From contig OX328105.1 in NCBI GenBank assembly GCA_946811185.2, forward strand, positions 41,466,845 through 41,530,844: a stretch of DNA of 64,000 bases, given 5' to 3'. Positions 22,301-31,435 of the stretch are shown here, piece by piece (within the stretch, counting starts at the first letter, position 1; the number at the start of each line of letters is the position of its first letter). Position numbers and translations under genes: made by a program. Origin of the DNA: Hippopus hippopus (Eukaryota; Mollusca; Bivalvia; Cardiida; Cardiidae). The notes under the pieces were generated by a model, which worked only from the letters and a program-made list of their open reading frames with translations, was not told the origin of the DNA and did no database searches.

Positions 22301-22434
22301 ACATAACTATAGTTCCTTATTTTCAGGAACTACACACTCTATATAAAGGAGCTGGTGAGAGATCTGTTGAAGCATCAGCCAATCTAGTTGGGCTCAAGTT
22401 ACCTAAATCATCAAAACCAGACAAAAAAGAGTGA
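19342..22434 (+). CDS. FMC1: FMC1 homologue, mitochondrial ATP-synthase assembly factor (three exons)
   Basis: Coding exons are 19342-19407, 20781-20933 and 22327-22434: 107 residues plus stop, close to the usual length of this small family. Splice sites fit: exon 1 ends CCAAAG|GTTTGT, exon 2 is bounded by TTTTCAG and GAG|GTAAAT, and exon 3 follows TTTTCAG; both junctions are phase 0. Exon 1 carries the LYR-type motif (VTLYRTILKELR, residues 7-18). Exon 2 has YQYVRTQFKNHKITTE and an Ala/Tyr-rich helix (YVAETYLCMLQS). Exon 3 has the family signature GERSVEASANLVGLKLP. In yeast, Fmc1 acts with Atp12 in assembling the F1 part of mitochondrial ATP synthase; the matrix location here is inferred from that. 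An out-of-frame ATG (19335) precedes the start; the 19342 ATG gives the conserved N terminus. Both introns are filled with repeats. Confidence 0.9.
19807..20022 (-). mobile_element. Family A MITE in FMC1 intron 1
   Basis: Ends AGTAAAGGGTTAA. The left arm keeps AATGAAAAAGGAG-like remnants, and the core has been replaced (gctcattcccagg). Confidence 0.5.
20072..20285 (+). mobile_element. Family A MITE in FMC1 intron 1
   Basis: TTTAACCCTTTACCACACC at the left; core aatgcttgcaaccagcatt; right terminus truncated at TTATCTGGCAGC. Confidence 0.65.
20468..20695 (-). mobile_element. Family A MITE in FMC1 intron 1
   Basis: TTTAACTGTTTACTAAACAAC to GTGTGGTGAAAGGTTA. Arms GGGAAAAGGAGAAAATGCTGG and its complement are perfect. 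It ends about 85 bp before the exon 2 acceptor. Confidence 0.75.
20981..21280 (+). mobile_element. SINE-1 copy in FMC1 intron 2
   Basis: Head CTTATAGCTCAGCCAGGTAC (box A) and GGCAGGTTCAAATTTTGAGC (box B); body GCCAATTTCTTTCAGAGGATTG and TTGCAACAGGATTCATTCC; tail GAATTAAACACCATATAAAC. Same family as 22733 (-), 47866 and 63662. Confidence 0.75.
21305..21525 (+). mobile_element. Family A MITE in FMC1 intron 2
   Basis: TTATCTCTTTACCACACAATC to TTTGGTGAAGAGTTAA. The right palindrome arm is shortened (ctccgtatcacac). Confidence 0.65.
21879..22075 (+). mobile_element. Family A MITE in FMC1 intron 2, internally deleted
   Basis: TTAACCTTTTACAAAAAAGTTC to GTGTGGTAAAGAGGTTA. It directly abuts the next copy in the opposite orientation. 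Confidence 0.55.
22073..22291 (-). mobile_element. Family A MITE in FMC1 intron 2
   Basis: TTACCCTTTACCTAACTACAA to TATGGTAAAGGGTTAA. The left arm lacks the AAAAGGAGAA block. It ends 35 bp before the exon 3 acceptor. Confidence 0.65.
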
Positions 22435-22732
22435 AAATTAAAGAGACTAAGTTAATCAACAGTGTGACGCCTTGATGTTAATATGGGTCTGTGTTCACCA
22501 AGCTTTCTAAATTGCCGTTTTCGACATATTCTAAATCTGGAAATTTCTGATTGGATAAACCATTTGGTTTAGCCAATCATAAGTTGCATTTTGAAATTAA
22601 GAAAATTCTTGAGAATTAGACTAAGAATGCAATTTAGATAGAATGGTTGGGGAATACAGGCCCAGTTAGAGAAGCAAAATTACTTTGTAACATTTTGAGT
22701 GCAAAATCAATGCTTGTATTTGTTTGTTTGTG

Positions 22733-23025
22733 TAGTGTTTAATGCTATTTTCAATATTTATTTCAGTTACATTGTGATGGTCAGTGCACATACCCATGCC
22801 TTCCTGGAGTTTCTTTTATTATTACTTTGCACAATATTCTTCCCAAGCTACTGGCTTCTTTCCTACATAACCATCATTGAAACAATGGTCAGGGGTGAAA
22901 GAGGAATGAATCCTGTGGTAAAGACTTACACCAATCCTCAGAAAGAAATTGGCTGAACTGGAGATTCAAACCAGCAACACCCTGGTCTGAAGTCCTGTAT
23001 GCTACAAGGCACAACCTATTGACAA
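22733..23025 (-). mobile_element. SINE-1 copy
   Basis: Reverse orientation: tail GTGTTTAATGCTATTTTCAA first, then body CTCAGAAAGAAATTGGCTG and head GATTCAAACCAGCAACACC. It follows the FMC1 stop by about 300 bp and could lie in the 3' UTR. The 85-codon frame here is a by-product. Confidence 0.7.
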
Positions 23026-23235
23026 CACCAGTGGAAAAGTGGTTCAGTCAGAGTTTTCCAAAATGTTTTCTACCCTTTCAAACAGAAAATATCTTTGTGC
23101 AAGCCACAGATAATTATATTTTGTTGCCTTTACATGCTTGAATATTTGACAAGTCTGAAATTTTGTTGTCTGGTAGAGTTAATGGTTTGATTGTTTATTA
23201 GCATTTATGTACTTTTAATCTGGTAATATAATCTA

Positions 23236-23895
23236 TTAAACCCTTAACCAAACAGTCCTGTGTTTTAATGACATAAAGGAAGAAGGCTTTTGAAAATCCC
23301 CGGTTGTGGCAAACATTTTTGTCGATTTTTTGCCTCTCACCTCTGTTGCATGTGAGAAAAGTAGTCAGTGACTAGGAAAGAAGGTTGTGTCAGTACTAGT
23401 GTGTGAAAGCCAGGAAACACATGGATAGGTGCACTGACTGCCGTGACATGACATATGCTGTTTAAATTGCCTTAAACTCAAGCACAAACAAACTTTAGAA
23501 ACCTATGTAGGAAAAGGAGAAAATGCTGGTTACCAGTATTTTCTCCTTTTCCCCATGATATATTTTACCATTCCAAAGACACATTTCAGTTTTTAGGTCC
23601 CATTTTCCATTTTGTCTGCAAATGCTTCCAATTCAGACAAACCTTGTATTTTGTTGTCTGGTAAAGAGTTAACCCTTTACCAGACAATCCCGAGTTCTAA
23701 CAACTCTAAGGAAGCTTTTGAAAACCTTTTGGGAAAAGGAGAAAATGCTGGTAATGTTTTCTCCTTTTCCCACAGTATTTTCTGTCTATTCAAGGACAAA
23801 TACTATCCTTTGAAAAACAACCAAATAGTCCTCTAAAAATCCCTTAACATGGACAAGTCTAAATGATTTAAACTGTTACATGTTGGTAAAGATTT
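23236..23895 (+). mobile_element. Three family A copies (one fragment, one truncated, one full)
   Basis: Fragment 23236-23297 (TTAAACCCTTAACCAAACAG to GGCTTTTGAAAATC). A 5'-truncated copy occupies 23480-23672 (TAGGAAAAGGAGAAAATGCTGG to GGTAAAGAGTTAA). A third copy, 23669-23895, starts on the same TTAA (TTAACCCTTTACCAGACAATC). Between the first two lies about 180 bp with a SINE-1-like tail remnant (GTGCACTGACTGCCGTGACATG). Confidence 0.65.
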
Positions 23896-24159
23896 AATCG
23901 CTTACATGAAGTGAATATTTTCAATACTTACGTTTAAATGTTTTTGTTTCCCAGTAATTTTTTTTATTTGACTATATATATTTGGTCAATAAGTCATTAA
24001 AATTTACTTGTTTGTGTTCCCCTTTTGACAGTTGACAACTGGCTCCAGTTTGAAGTATCTTCAATGATGAAAGAGATATTGATCAGAAAATGTCAAAAGT
24101 TTTGCATGCCACTGTAGCAGACAAGGACAGGGCTATGACAATTGATTTAATGATGTTTT

Positions 24160-24366
24160 ATACAACATTCAACATTATTTCAGTCATATAATGGCAACAG
24201 CTCACATATTCATTTATTTCCTGGGTTTCACCAGTACTAGGCTAGGGCTTGAAGTGTCTTGCCCAAGGACACTCCCACAAAAAACCTAGAGGATCAAGTG
24301 AGGCTTGAACCCAGGATCTCTAGGTCACGAGTCCAACGCTTTACTACTGAGCCATGCAAGACCCCT
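24160..24366 (-). mobile_element. SINE-2 copy
   Basis: Reverse orientation: tail AACATTCAACATTATTTCAG, body GTGTCTTGCCCAAGGACACTC, box B TTGAACCCAGGATC, box A CTACTGAGCCATGCAAGACC. Confidence 0.7.
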
Positions 24367-24612
24367 GGCTATGACAATACCTTAACATTTCCTTTAAAGA
24401 AAAAAAACAGTGCTAATAAACCAGACTTGATGTATTCTTATGAACATTCTCAGTTTTATTCTCCAGAATTTTCTGTCTTTGAAAGAAACACAACTTCTGA
24501 TCAGCTAAACCATTTGGTTAGCCATCAAAAGTTGTGTCACTTTCAAATTTAGAAAATCTTAGAGAATAAGACAGTGAACGTTCTTATGAACAGTTCATTA
24601 ATATGTAACCTG

Positions 24613-25478
24613 GAAAAAAAAACAAGAGGGCCATGATGGCCCTCTATCGCTCCACTGGCTAATACTAAAATCCCTACATGCCAAACATTACAATATTGGC
24701 CAATTGGTTTTGAACATAAGACCCCTGAGACAGGACTAAAATTGGTAGCCTTAGTTCATATGGTTAGTAAAAAGAAGATTTCTAAAGATTTCACTGTATA
24801 AGCCCATGTAAAACTTCTGACCCCTCGGGATGAATCAAGTTCCACCCTAGGGCTATAATTTACGCACTCTTGGTGAAGCTGCTCTAGATATAGCTACATG
24901 CAAAATTTGGTAGCCCCGCGCTTTATGAATAAGTACAGGGAGATTTCTTAAGTTTTCTCTATATAAGCCCATGTAAAACTTGTGACCCCCGTGGCAGGGC
25001 CAATTTTGACCCCAGGGCTATAATTTGGGCACTCTTGGTAGAGGCCCACTACATAAAGCCACATGCAAAATTTGGTAGCCCTAGGCCTTATGGCTAGGTA
25101 CAGGGAGATTTCTAAAGTTTTCTCTAAATAAGCCCATGTAAAACTTGTGACCCCCGGGGCGGGGTCAAATTTGACCCCAGGGCTATAATTTGAAGAAACT
25201 TGATAGAGGCCCACTAGACAAAGCTACGTGCCAAATTTAGTAGCCCTAGACCTTATGGTTTCAGACAAGATTTTCAAAGATTTCCAATATTTTTAAGTTT
25301 TGTTGCCATGGCAACCAGAGTTTTTGAAGGAATCAAATTCTTTCAAGAAATTCTGAAGAGGACCATGGCTGGATCATTTCTGTGAAGTTTCATCAAAATT
25401 GGATGGGTAGTTTTAGAGAAATAAAAGTTAACGCATGTACGTACGCACGGACGGACGCCTTCGGCCAGTGGAGCTAAA
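24613..25478 (-). mobile_element. Family E element
   Basis: Begins with GAGGGCCATGATGGCCCTC and CGCTCCACTGGCTAAT and ends TTCGGCCAGTGGAGCTAAAA. Interior repeats 'aagcccatgtaaaacttgtgacccc' and 'accccagggctataattt' occur three times. It is shorter than the 16633 copy because of internal repeat loss. Confidence 0.7.
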
Positions 25479-25907
25479 AAATCAAAGGGCCACAAGGCCC
25501 ACAACTCCAGTAAAAACCAACCAATCAAAATTAAAATTGCAGGCATACAAGGTCAGAAGGCTTTTCCTGAAATTCCGACCAAATTGAACGAAAACTGTAG
25601 TGAGATAATTAAACACATAATTGCACTACAGACAGGCAAGCTGATTAGAGTATACCCTCTCTCCCTTCGACTTTGTACTGGGGGGGTGGGGGAGGGGTAT
25701 AAATACTTGCAATGGTTATGGTAAATAGAGAGACCAAAGGTAAAATATGATGTGGAGTTTCATTTATTATAAAGATTAGTATCAATACAAGCATTTACCA
25801 ATTATTTACAAACAAACCAAATATTTACAATAACAAGAAACACTGCTTATACAGCCAGTTGCTCAGCAACACAAATATAATTCAGTAATTACTTTATTGT
25901 TATGACT
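25479..25907. other. Stretch without a recognisable gene
   Basis: Contains a G-run (ctgggggggtgggggagggg) at about 25678-25697 and AT-rich sequence. Nothing else is recognised. Confidence 0.4.
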
Positions 25908-26127
25908 ATTTACTAGATGACAAAATTTTACACATGTCCACTGGAAGCATTCGCAAACAACAAATTAAATGTGGCTCACATGTTTAAATTTGTGTTTGCT
26001 TGAAAGGTTGGAAAACATTCTGGATAAAGGAGAAAATGCTGGTTACCAGCAGTCTCCTTTTTCCATAATGTTTTCCAAAGCTTTCTTATGGGTTGTTAGA
26101 ACTCAGGATTTTATGGTCAAGGGTAAT
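25908..26127 (-). mobile_element. Family A MITE
   Basis: TTTACTAGATGACAAAATTTTA at the left, TTATGGTCAAGGGTAA at the right. Core gctggttaccagcag is intact, but the outer right arm is degraded. Confidence 0.6.
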
Positions 26128-26272
26128 AGAAGCCTGTGGGAAAGCAGCCAGTGGCTTGGGAAGAATATTGTGCTGAGTACTGGTAAAAAAAACTCCTGGA
26201 AAGCATGGATATGTGCCGTGATAGAAATAATGTTAAAAACGGCAATAAACATGATACAATCAATCAACAATA
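26128..26272 (+). mobile_element. SINE-1, 3' part
   Basis: GAAAGCAGCCAGTGGCTTGG, GAAAGCATGGATATGTGCC and tail AATCAATCAACAAT. The tRNA-like head is absent. Confidence 0.6.
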
Positions 26273-26404
26273 GAAGTCTTTAGTGATAACTACAACTTAT
26301 GCCACAGACAACAGTTGATCAACTGTCACAGACAAAATTTTTTATGCTGCAGCAAAATTTCAAAATATTGTGGTAAACCCATTACAGAACAATCCTTTGT
26401 TTTA

Positions 26405-26765
26405 CTGTTTGTTAGTATGGTGTTTAACACCTTTTCAACATTATTTCTATGACTGAAATAATGTTGAAAGCAGCCTTTATAACAATTCAATAAATCAGTC
26501 AACATCATTTCAGTCAGTTCTACAGCTATAGCCAGTGCACCTATCCATGCTTTCCTGAATTTTCTTCTACTAGTACTTTCCACAAACTTCTTCAAAAGCC
26601 ATTGCCTGCTCTCCCACATTTCCAGCGTCAAAACAGTGATCAGTGGTGCGAGAAGAATAAATCCTGTAGCAATGACTGATAAATTCTCAGAAAGAAATCT
26701 GCCAGGCTGAGGATAAGAACAAGTGGTTTCAAGTCCTGTATGCTGAAAATTGCGCCACCAGGCTG
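26405..26765 (-). mobile_element. SINE-1 copy with duplicated tail
   Basis: GGTGTTTAACACCTTTTCAAC is followed by a second tail-like piece (AACAATTCAATAAATCAGTC) and then the body and head in reverse (GCACCTATCCATGCTTTCCTG, AGAAAGAAATCTGCCAGGCTG). The 180-codon minus frame over it is not a gene. Confidence 0.6.
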
Positions 26766-26769
26766 GAGT

Positions 26770-26957
26770 CACGAATTTTAATGCTCCTGAAAATGAAAGA
26801 CTTTTAAAACCGTACATGTGGGAAAAGGAGAAAATGCAAGTGACCAAAAATTTCTCCTTTTCCAACAATGCTTTCTACTCTTTTGATTATTTTGTTGTCC
26901 ATAAATGCTTACAATTTGGACAAGTCTAAAATTTTGTCATTAGGTAAAAAGCTAAAT
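26770..26957 (+). mobile_element. Family A MITE, 5'-truncated
   Basis: Starts inside the left half (ATTTTAATGCTCCTGAAAATG) and ends TCATTAGGTAAAAAGCTAA. Confidence 0.55.
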
Positions 26958-27045
26958 GCCTGTCTTTTTATTTCCTTCTCTTCTTCATCACTCCCCCCAA
27001 AAAATCATGCAGAATTATCTTACAAAGAAGCCTCGTTATTTACCA

Positions 27046-27309
27046 TTTGGCCTGCAACAAACGAAAAGAGGCATTTGAACATTTGCGTAAAGTGTCGTCT
27101 CGGATAAGACTGCGCAGTTCGTGCAGGCTAATCCGAGATGGCACTTTACGACTACATTAGATTTTGTGCTACAGTAGACTTGTGCAAAACAGAAAATTAC
27201 ATAAAAACGGAAAGTGCCATCTCGGATTAGCCTGCGCAGACTGTGCAGGCTGATCCAGGACGACACTTTACGCAAATGTCAAAATGCCTCTTTTCGCGTG
27301 TTGCAGGCC
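27046..27309. mobile_element. Family D MITE with 8-bp target duplication
   Basis: TTTGGCCTGCAACAAACGAAAA to TTTTCGCGTGTTGCAGGCC. It is flanked by ATTTACCA on both sides (27038-27045 and 27310-27317), apparently because it entered the terminal repeat of the family A copy that continues to its right. An 8-bp duplication suggests a hAT-type origin; the other two family D copies show no clear duplication. Confidence 0.75.
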
Positions 27310-27534
27310 ATTTACCAGTCAATCTTGTGCTTGAACAAATGTAAGAAAGACACCTTTTGAGGATATTGCAGAAAAGAAGGAGGAAACACGGGTAACAGGC
27401 CTTGCCTCCTTTTCCCACAATATTTTCAACCCTTCCTAAGAAAAAACCCACCATTTGACCTAATTTTAATTTTTGTCTGCAAATGCTTTGAATTGGGAAG
27501 AGTCTGAAAATTTTTCATTTGGTAAAGACTTAAC
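27310..27534 (+). mobile_element. Family A MITE, target of the family D insertion
   Basis: TTTACCAGTCAATCTTGTGC to CATTTGGTAAAGACTTAA. Core gggtaacaggccttgcctcc is strongly drifted. Confidence 0.6.
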
Positions 27535-27546
27535 TTTTACCACCCA

Positions 27547-27775
27547 CTTAAACTCTTTACCACATGACAAAATTTTTACTTGAGCAAATTGAAAATCAGT
27601 TGCAGACAACAAAAGCAAATGTGGGTCAAAAGATGGGGTTAGTCTTTAAAAGGGTAGAAAACAATGTGGGGAAAGAAGAAATGCTGGTTACAAGCATATT
27701 CTCCTTTTCCCACACAGTTTTCAAAAGTCTATTTCTTCAGGGTTGTTAAAACTTCGGATTAATTGGTAAGAGATA
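27547..27775 (-). mobile_element. Family A MITE
   Basis: TTAAACTCTTTACCACATGAC to AATTGGTAAGAGATAA. Hairpin arms are nearly complete. Confidence 0.7.
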
Positions 27776-27917
27776 AATAATATAAGCATAATTATTTAAC
27801 AACAAGTTTCAGATTGGGAAATCACATGGTTTCTATTTTGATATACATGTTCTACACAGAAAAATGGTGGGATTTTGACAAAATCCTGAGGCAAGGGGCT
27901 TTTTCTGTAGTTTTTCC

Positions 27918-28146
27918 TTAACCCTTTTCCACACAATCCTATGTTTTAAGGACCATTAGGAATACTGAATAATTTGAAAACTGGGAGAAAATGCTGGTAA
28001 CCAGCATTGTCTCCTTTTCCCACAATTTTTTACAACCCTATCAATGACAAATTCTTTAATATCTCATTTGAGCCACCTTTAGTTTGCTGTCTGCAAGTCC
28101 TTTAAATTTGGACTAGTCTAAAATTTTTTTGCAGGGTAAAGGGTTT
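27918..28146 (+). mobile_element. Family A MITE
   Basis: TTAACCCTTTTCCACACAATC to GCAGGGTAAAGGGTTTA. The outer left arm is shortened; the core is perfect. Confidence 0.7.
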
Positions 28147-28168
28147 ATTTCATCCATCGAACTATGCA

Positions 28169-28397
28169 TTAACCTTTTACCACACAATCCATAGTTTTAA
28201 CGACCCTAAGAAAGAAGCCTTTTGAAAGCATTGTTGGAAAAGGAGAAAATGCTGGCAACCAACATTTTCTCCTTTTCCCACAATGTTTTCTGCCTTGTCT
28301 AAAACAAATTTCATAATTTGAGCCATCTTTAATTTGTCGTCTGCAAATGCTCTCAATTTGGACAAGTCTACATTTTTGTCGTGTGGTAAAGAGTTAA
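28169..28397 (+). mobile_element. Family A MITE
   Basis: TTAACCTTTTACCACACAATC to GTGTGGTAAAGAGTTAA, TTAA at both ends. One of the best-preserved termini. Confidence 0.8.
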
Positions 28398-28513
28398 ATC
28401 GCACCACCGAAATTTTGTCCAGATTTAATGATACATGTACCATTATGATGTCATAAAAATTCACACTTTTTGCAAACACCTAGTAATGAAATCTTACGTT
28501 TAGATACTAACGG

Positions 28514-28742
28514 TTTAACTCTACCATATGACAAAATTTTAGACTGGTCACAATTGAAAGCATTTGCAGACGAAAAAGTAAAGGTGACTAACAAATTGAA
28601 ATTTGTTTTGAATAGACTAGAAAAAACATTGTGGGAAAAGGAGAAAATGGTGGTAACCAGCATTTTCTCCATTTCCCGCAATGTTTTCAAAAGGCTTCTT
28701 TCACATGTCGTTAAAAGTCGGGACTGTGTGGTATAGGATTAA
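28514..28742 (-). mobile_element. Family A MITE
   Basis: TTAACTCTACCATATGACAAA to GTGTGGTATAGGATTAA. Arms complete; lies about 180 bp beyond the stop of the HIG1-like gene. Confidence 0.75.
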
Positions 28743-28925
28743 AGTTTCATAGGATGTTTGTCAAATTTAGCAATTGAACTGTGCAGTGTATCTAAACTAA
28801 ATCCATGCGATTTCCCAGTTTTACACTGCAAATACACGATATGGCAGTCATGTTCAAACTAGACAAATATCCTGCATTGTGTTTGTCTTTTATCGGCTTT
28901 AAAATTCTCATGTAAGCATTTAGAC

Positions 28926-31367
28926 CTATTCAGCTTTTTTTCCAATATTTTTCGGTCCTTTGCCTGGGATATATTCCAGATCTTTAGGCAAAGGCTTGTA
29001 ATCTTTCACGACTGGTATACCACATGCTTTTTTATAGTAAAACACGCACATGTCGTATATTACTGGCAAGGCCACAATGATCACGATAGTTCCCTGTGTA
29101 TAAATACGAGTCTCCAGGAAATACATCTCTCGTCCTATCTTGGATTTTCGAAACTTCCAAAAGTGAATTATTCGACCAAGTAAGACAGCCAAACCAGCCC
29201 CAAATCCTGTAAAAAGACAAGTAGTATGTTTGAATCAGAAACCTTTGTTTTTCCAACATGCTGTAATTTGGATACATAATTTTGTTTCAAATATTGTTTT
29301 TCTTCCTTTATAAATCAAGCAAAATTTTAGATTTGTCCAACTCGAGAGCACTTGTATATGGCAGATTAAATGCTGCTTATTCTATTTAATATGGGTAAAA
29401 AGCATTACCTCTTTGCCTAAATGACTAAATTTTACTTGTCTAAAATGAAAGCAGTTGCTGATCATAAAATAAATGTGGCTCATACATTGAAATTTGCCCT
29501 TGAAAGACTGGAAAACATAGTTGGAAAGAAGAAAATGCTACTTTCAAAAGCCTTTTGTCTAAGGGTTGTTAAAACTTTGTATCCAGTGGTAAAGGGTTAT
29601 AGGAAAGGAAAAAAAGGTTAGTAAGCAGCATTTTTTACTTTTCCTACAATGTTTCCACAAGCCTGTCCCTGTCCTTTGTTTGTTTGGTGAAAGGTTAAAC
29701 CATTGTGGTTTTGGAAAACTATCAAGCAACAGAGACAAAAGAGAATTTGCTGAAAATTTTTGTACACTTCACCAGACAACAAAATTTAAATTGAAAGCAT
29801 TAGCAGATTTCAGCATAAATGATTTTGAAAACATGCTGGGAACTTGCAATTCCCACAATGTTTTACAACAATCCAAAGACACATTTCAAGTTTTGAAAAT
29901 TGAAAATGCTTTGAGCAAGTCTAGAACTTTTGTTGTTTGGTTAAAGTGAAAATTTTACCAAACAACAAAATTTAAGACCTGATCAAATTGTGTGCCGTAG
30001 AAGGCAAAAACAAAATGTGGTTCAAATGATGAGAGAAATAATGAATACAGATGATAAGGAGAGAATGGTCATCAGCATTTTCTCCTTTTCCAATGTTTTC
30101 AAAAGCTTTCTCCCTCTTGCTTTATTAATTCTTTACCTAACGGCAAATTTTTGGACTGGACCAAATTCAAAACATCTGCAGACAAGAAATTAAATCTTGG
30201 TAATATGACGATTTCTGACTTTGATAGGGTAGAAAATATTGTGGGAAAAGGAGAAAATGCTGGTTACCAGCATTTTCTCCTTTTCCCACAATTTTTTCTA
30301 TAGGCTTCTTTCTCGGGGTCGTTAAAAGTCGGGATTGTGTGGTAAAGAGTTAAACTTCTGCAATGTTTGGTAAAGGGTTAAATTAAGGTTTGAAGGAACA
30401 GAAGAGATACTTTCCAGCTATTTAACTGTTAAAGTGCCTTTCACAAATTAGGTTGTCCTGCAGCTAGTGTAGATCAAAATCGGACAACACAAAATGTGCA
30501 GTCTGATCTTTAATCTACACTGTTGGCTTTGCAGAGACATTCTGGACAAGAACAGCCTTAAGATTGCAATTATGTTGATCTTGTTTCTAGACTGAAAATG
30601 TATGATGAGTTTACTTACCTTTAACTCTTTATCACACAATCCTGACTGAATGACCTCGAGAAAAGAGACTTTCGAGACAAAAGAGTGGGGAAAAAGGAGG
30701 AAATGCTGGTAACCAGTAACCGGCATTTTTTCCTTTTCCCAAGATGTTTTCTAGTCTGCCAAAGACACTTCCATAATTTGGGGCACCTTTGTCATCTGCA
30801 AATGCTTATGGTGTGGACAAAGCTAAAATTTTGTTGTGTGGTACAGAATTAAAGATTAACCATTATCCTGCTAAATAAGTGAAATGAGATTTTCAAAATG
30901 ACAGTAAAAACCCAAATTCTGCTATTTCAAAGGTATTTTTTGGGGGAAAGATATCGCATTAGCAGAGAGTGCAGATCCATGATCGGACTGCACATTCAGT
31001 GCAGTCTAATTTTGATCTACCCTGTCCACTTAGCAGCCTAAGGGTTAACCCTTTACCGCACAATGCCGACTTTTTAACAACCCTGGGAAAGAGGTCTTTG
31101 GAAAACATTGTGGGAAAAGGAGAAAATGCTGGTAACCAGCATTTTCTCCTTCTCCCACAACGTTTTCTACCCTATCAAAGAAAAATTGCACCATTTGAGC
31201 CACATTGAAATCGTCGTCTGCTTATGCTTTCAATTTGGACATGGCTAAATTTTGTCGTCTGGTAAAGGGTTAATGCAGGTTAACTTACCTAAACCAACAA
31301 ATGGGTACTTCTTCAACACACCCAAATGGTGTTTCATGACAGAATTATCTTCCCCAAATCTTGACAT
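28926..31367 (-). CDS. HIG1-domain-like two-helix membrane protein (two coding exons)
   Basis: Minus strand: exon 1 is 31367-31289 (ATG at 31367) and exon 2 is 29206-28926. Exon 1 ends on the donor GTAAGTT, exon 2 follows TTTTTACAG, and the junction splits a Gly codon. An in-frame stop just upstream supports the start, and a possible acceptor (TGTTTACAG) suggests a 5' UTR intron. The product is 119 residues. YPFVGLGFGAGLAVLLGRI (about 21-39) and TQGTIVIIVALPVIYDMCV (about 74-92) read as two membrane helices joined by a basic loop; ETRIYTQG matches the core of the HIG1 motif. HIG1 proteins (HIGD1/2, yeast Rcf1) sit in the inner mitochondrial membrane and aid respiratory-complex assembly. Odd points: Met and Glu replace the usual Q/I and R/H of the motif, and a soluble tail of about 25 residues (KDYKPLPKDLEYIPGKGPKN) follows. 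Family call by motif only. Confidence 0.65.
29408..29600 (-). mobile_element. Family A MITE, centre deleted, in the HIG1-like intron
   Basis: TTACCTCTTTGCCTAAATGAC to CAGTGGTAAAGGGTTA. The hairpin core is lost (aaaatgctactttcaaaag). Confidence 0.55.
29690..30120. mobile_element. Two degraded family A relics in the HIG1-like intron
   Basis: Left relic to about 29955 (terminal GTTTGGTTAAAG); right relic 29955-30118 (TTTTACCAAACAACAAAATTT ... CATCAGCATTTTCTCC). Both have lost most of the palindrome. Confidence 0.4.
30124..30353 (-). mobile_element. Family A MITE in the HIG1-like intron, near-perfect hairpin
   Basis: TTAATTCTTTACCTAACGGC to GTGTGGTAAAGAGTTAA. The arms ATTGTGGGAAAAGGAG and AAATGCTGG are fully complementary to the right half over about 28 bp. 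Confidence 0.8.
30455..30545. repeat. Family B palindromic repeat
   Basis: CTAGTGTAGATCAAAATCGG and CAGTCTGATCTTTAATCTAC arms, with CACAAAATGTG at the loop. Confidence 0.55.
30621..30852 (+). mobile_element. Family A MITE in the HIG1-like intron
   Basis: TTAACTCTTTATCACACAATC to GTGTGGTACAGAATTAA. The core has a small duplication (ggtaaccagtaaccggc). Confidence 0.7.
30955..31047 (+). repeat. Family B palindromic repeat with right flank
   Basis: AGATCCATGATCGGACTGCA and GTGCAGTCTAATTTTGATC, then TTAGCAGCCTAAGGGTTAA. The final TTAA is shared with the next family A copy. Confidence 0.6.
31045..31273 (+). mobile_element. Family A MITE in the HIG1-like intron
   Basis: TTAACCCTTTACCGCACAATG to GTCTGGTAAAGGGTTAA. 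It stops 16 bp before the exon 1 donor of the HIG1-like gene, so it almost reaches coding sequence. Confidence 0.8.
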
Positions 31368-31435
31368 TGTCTTCGGTCAAAAAGTAAATCTGTAAACAGT
31401 AAGATAGCTGATTATAAAAATTGTGAACTGAAAAA

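Noticed and set aside
24259..24552. 97-codon frame
   Set aside because: Begins within a SINE-2 copy; the rest is low complexity.
26326..26868. 180-codon minus-strand frame
   Set aside because: It runs over a SINE-1 copy and part of a family A copy; no protein domain.
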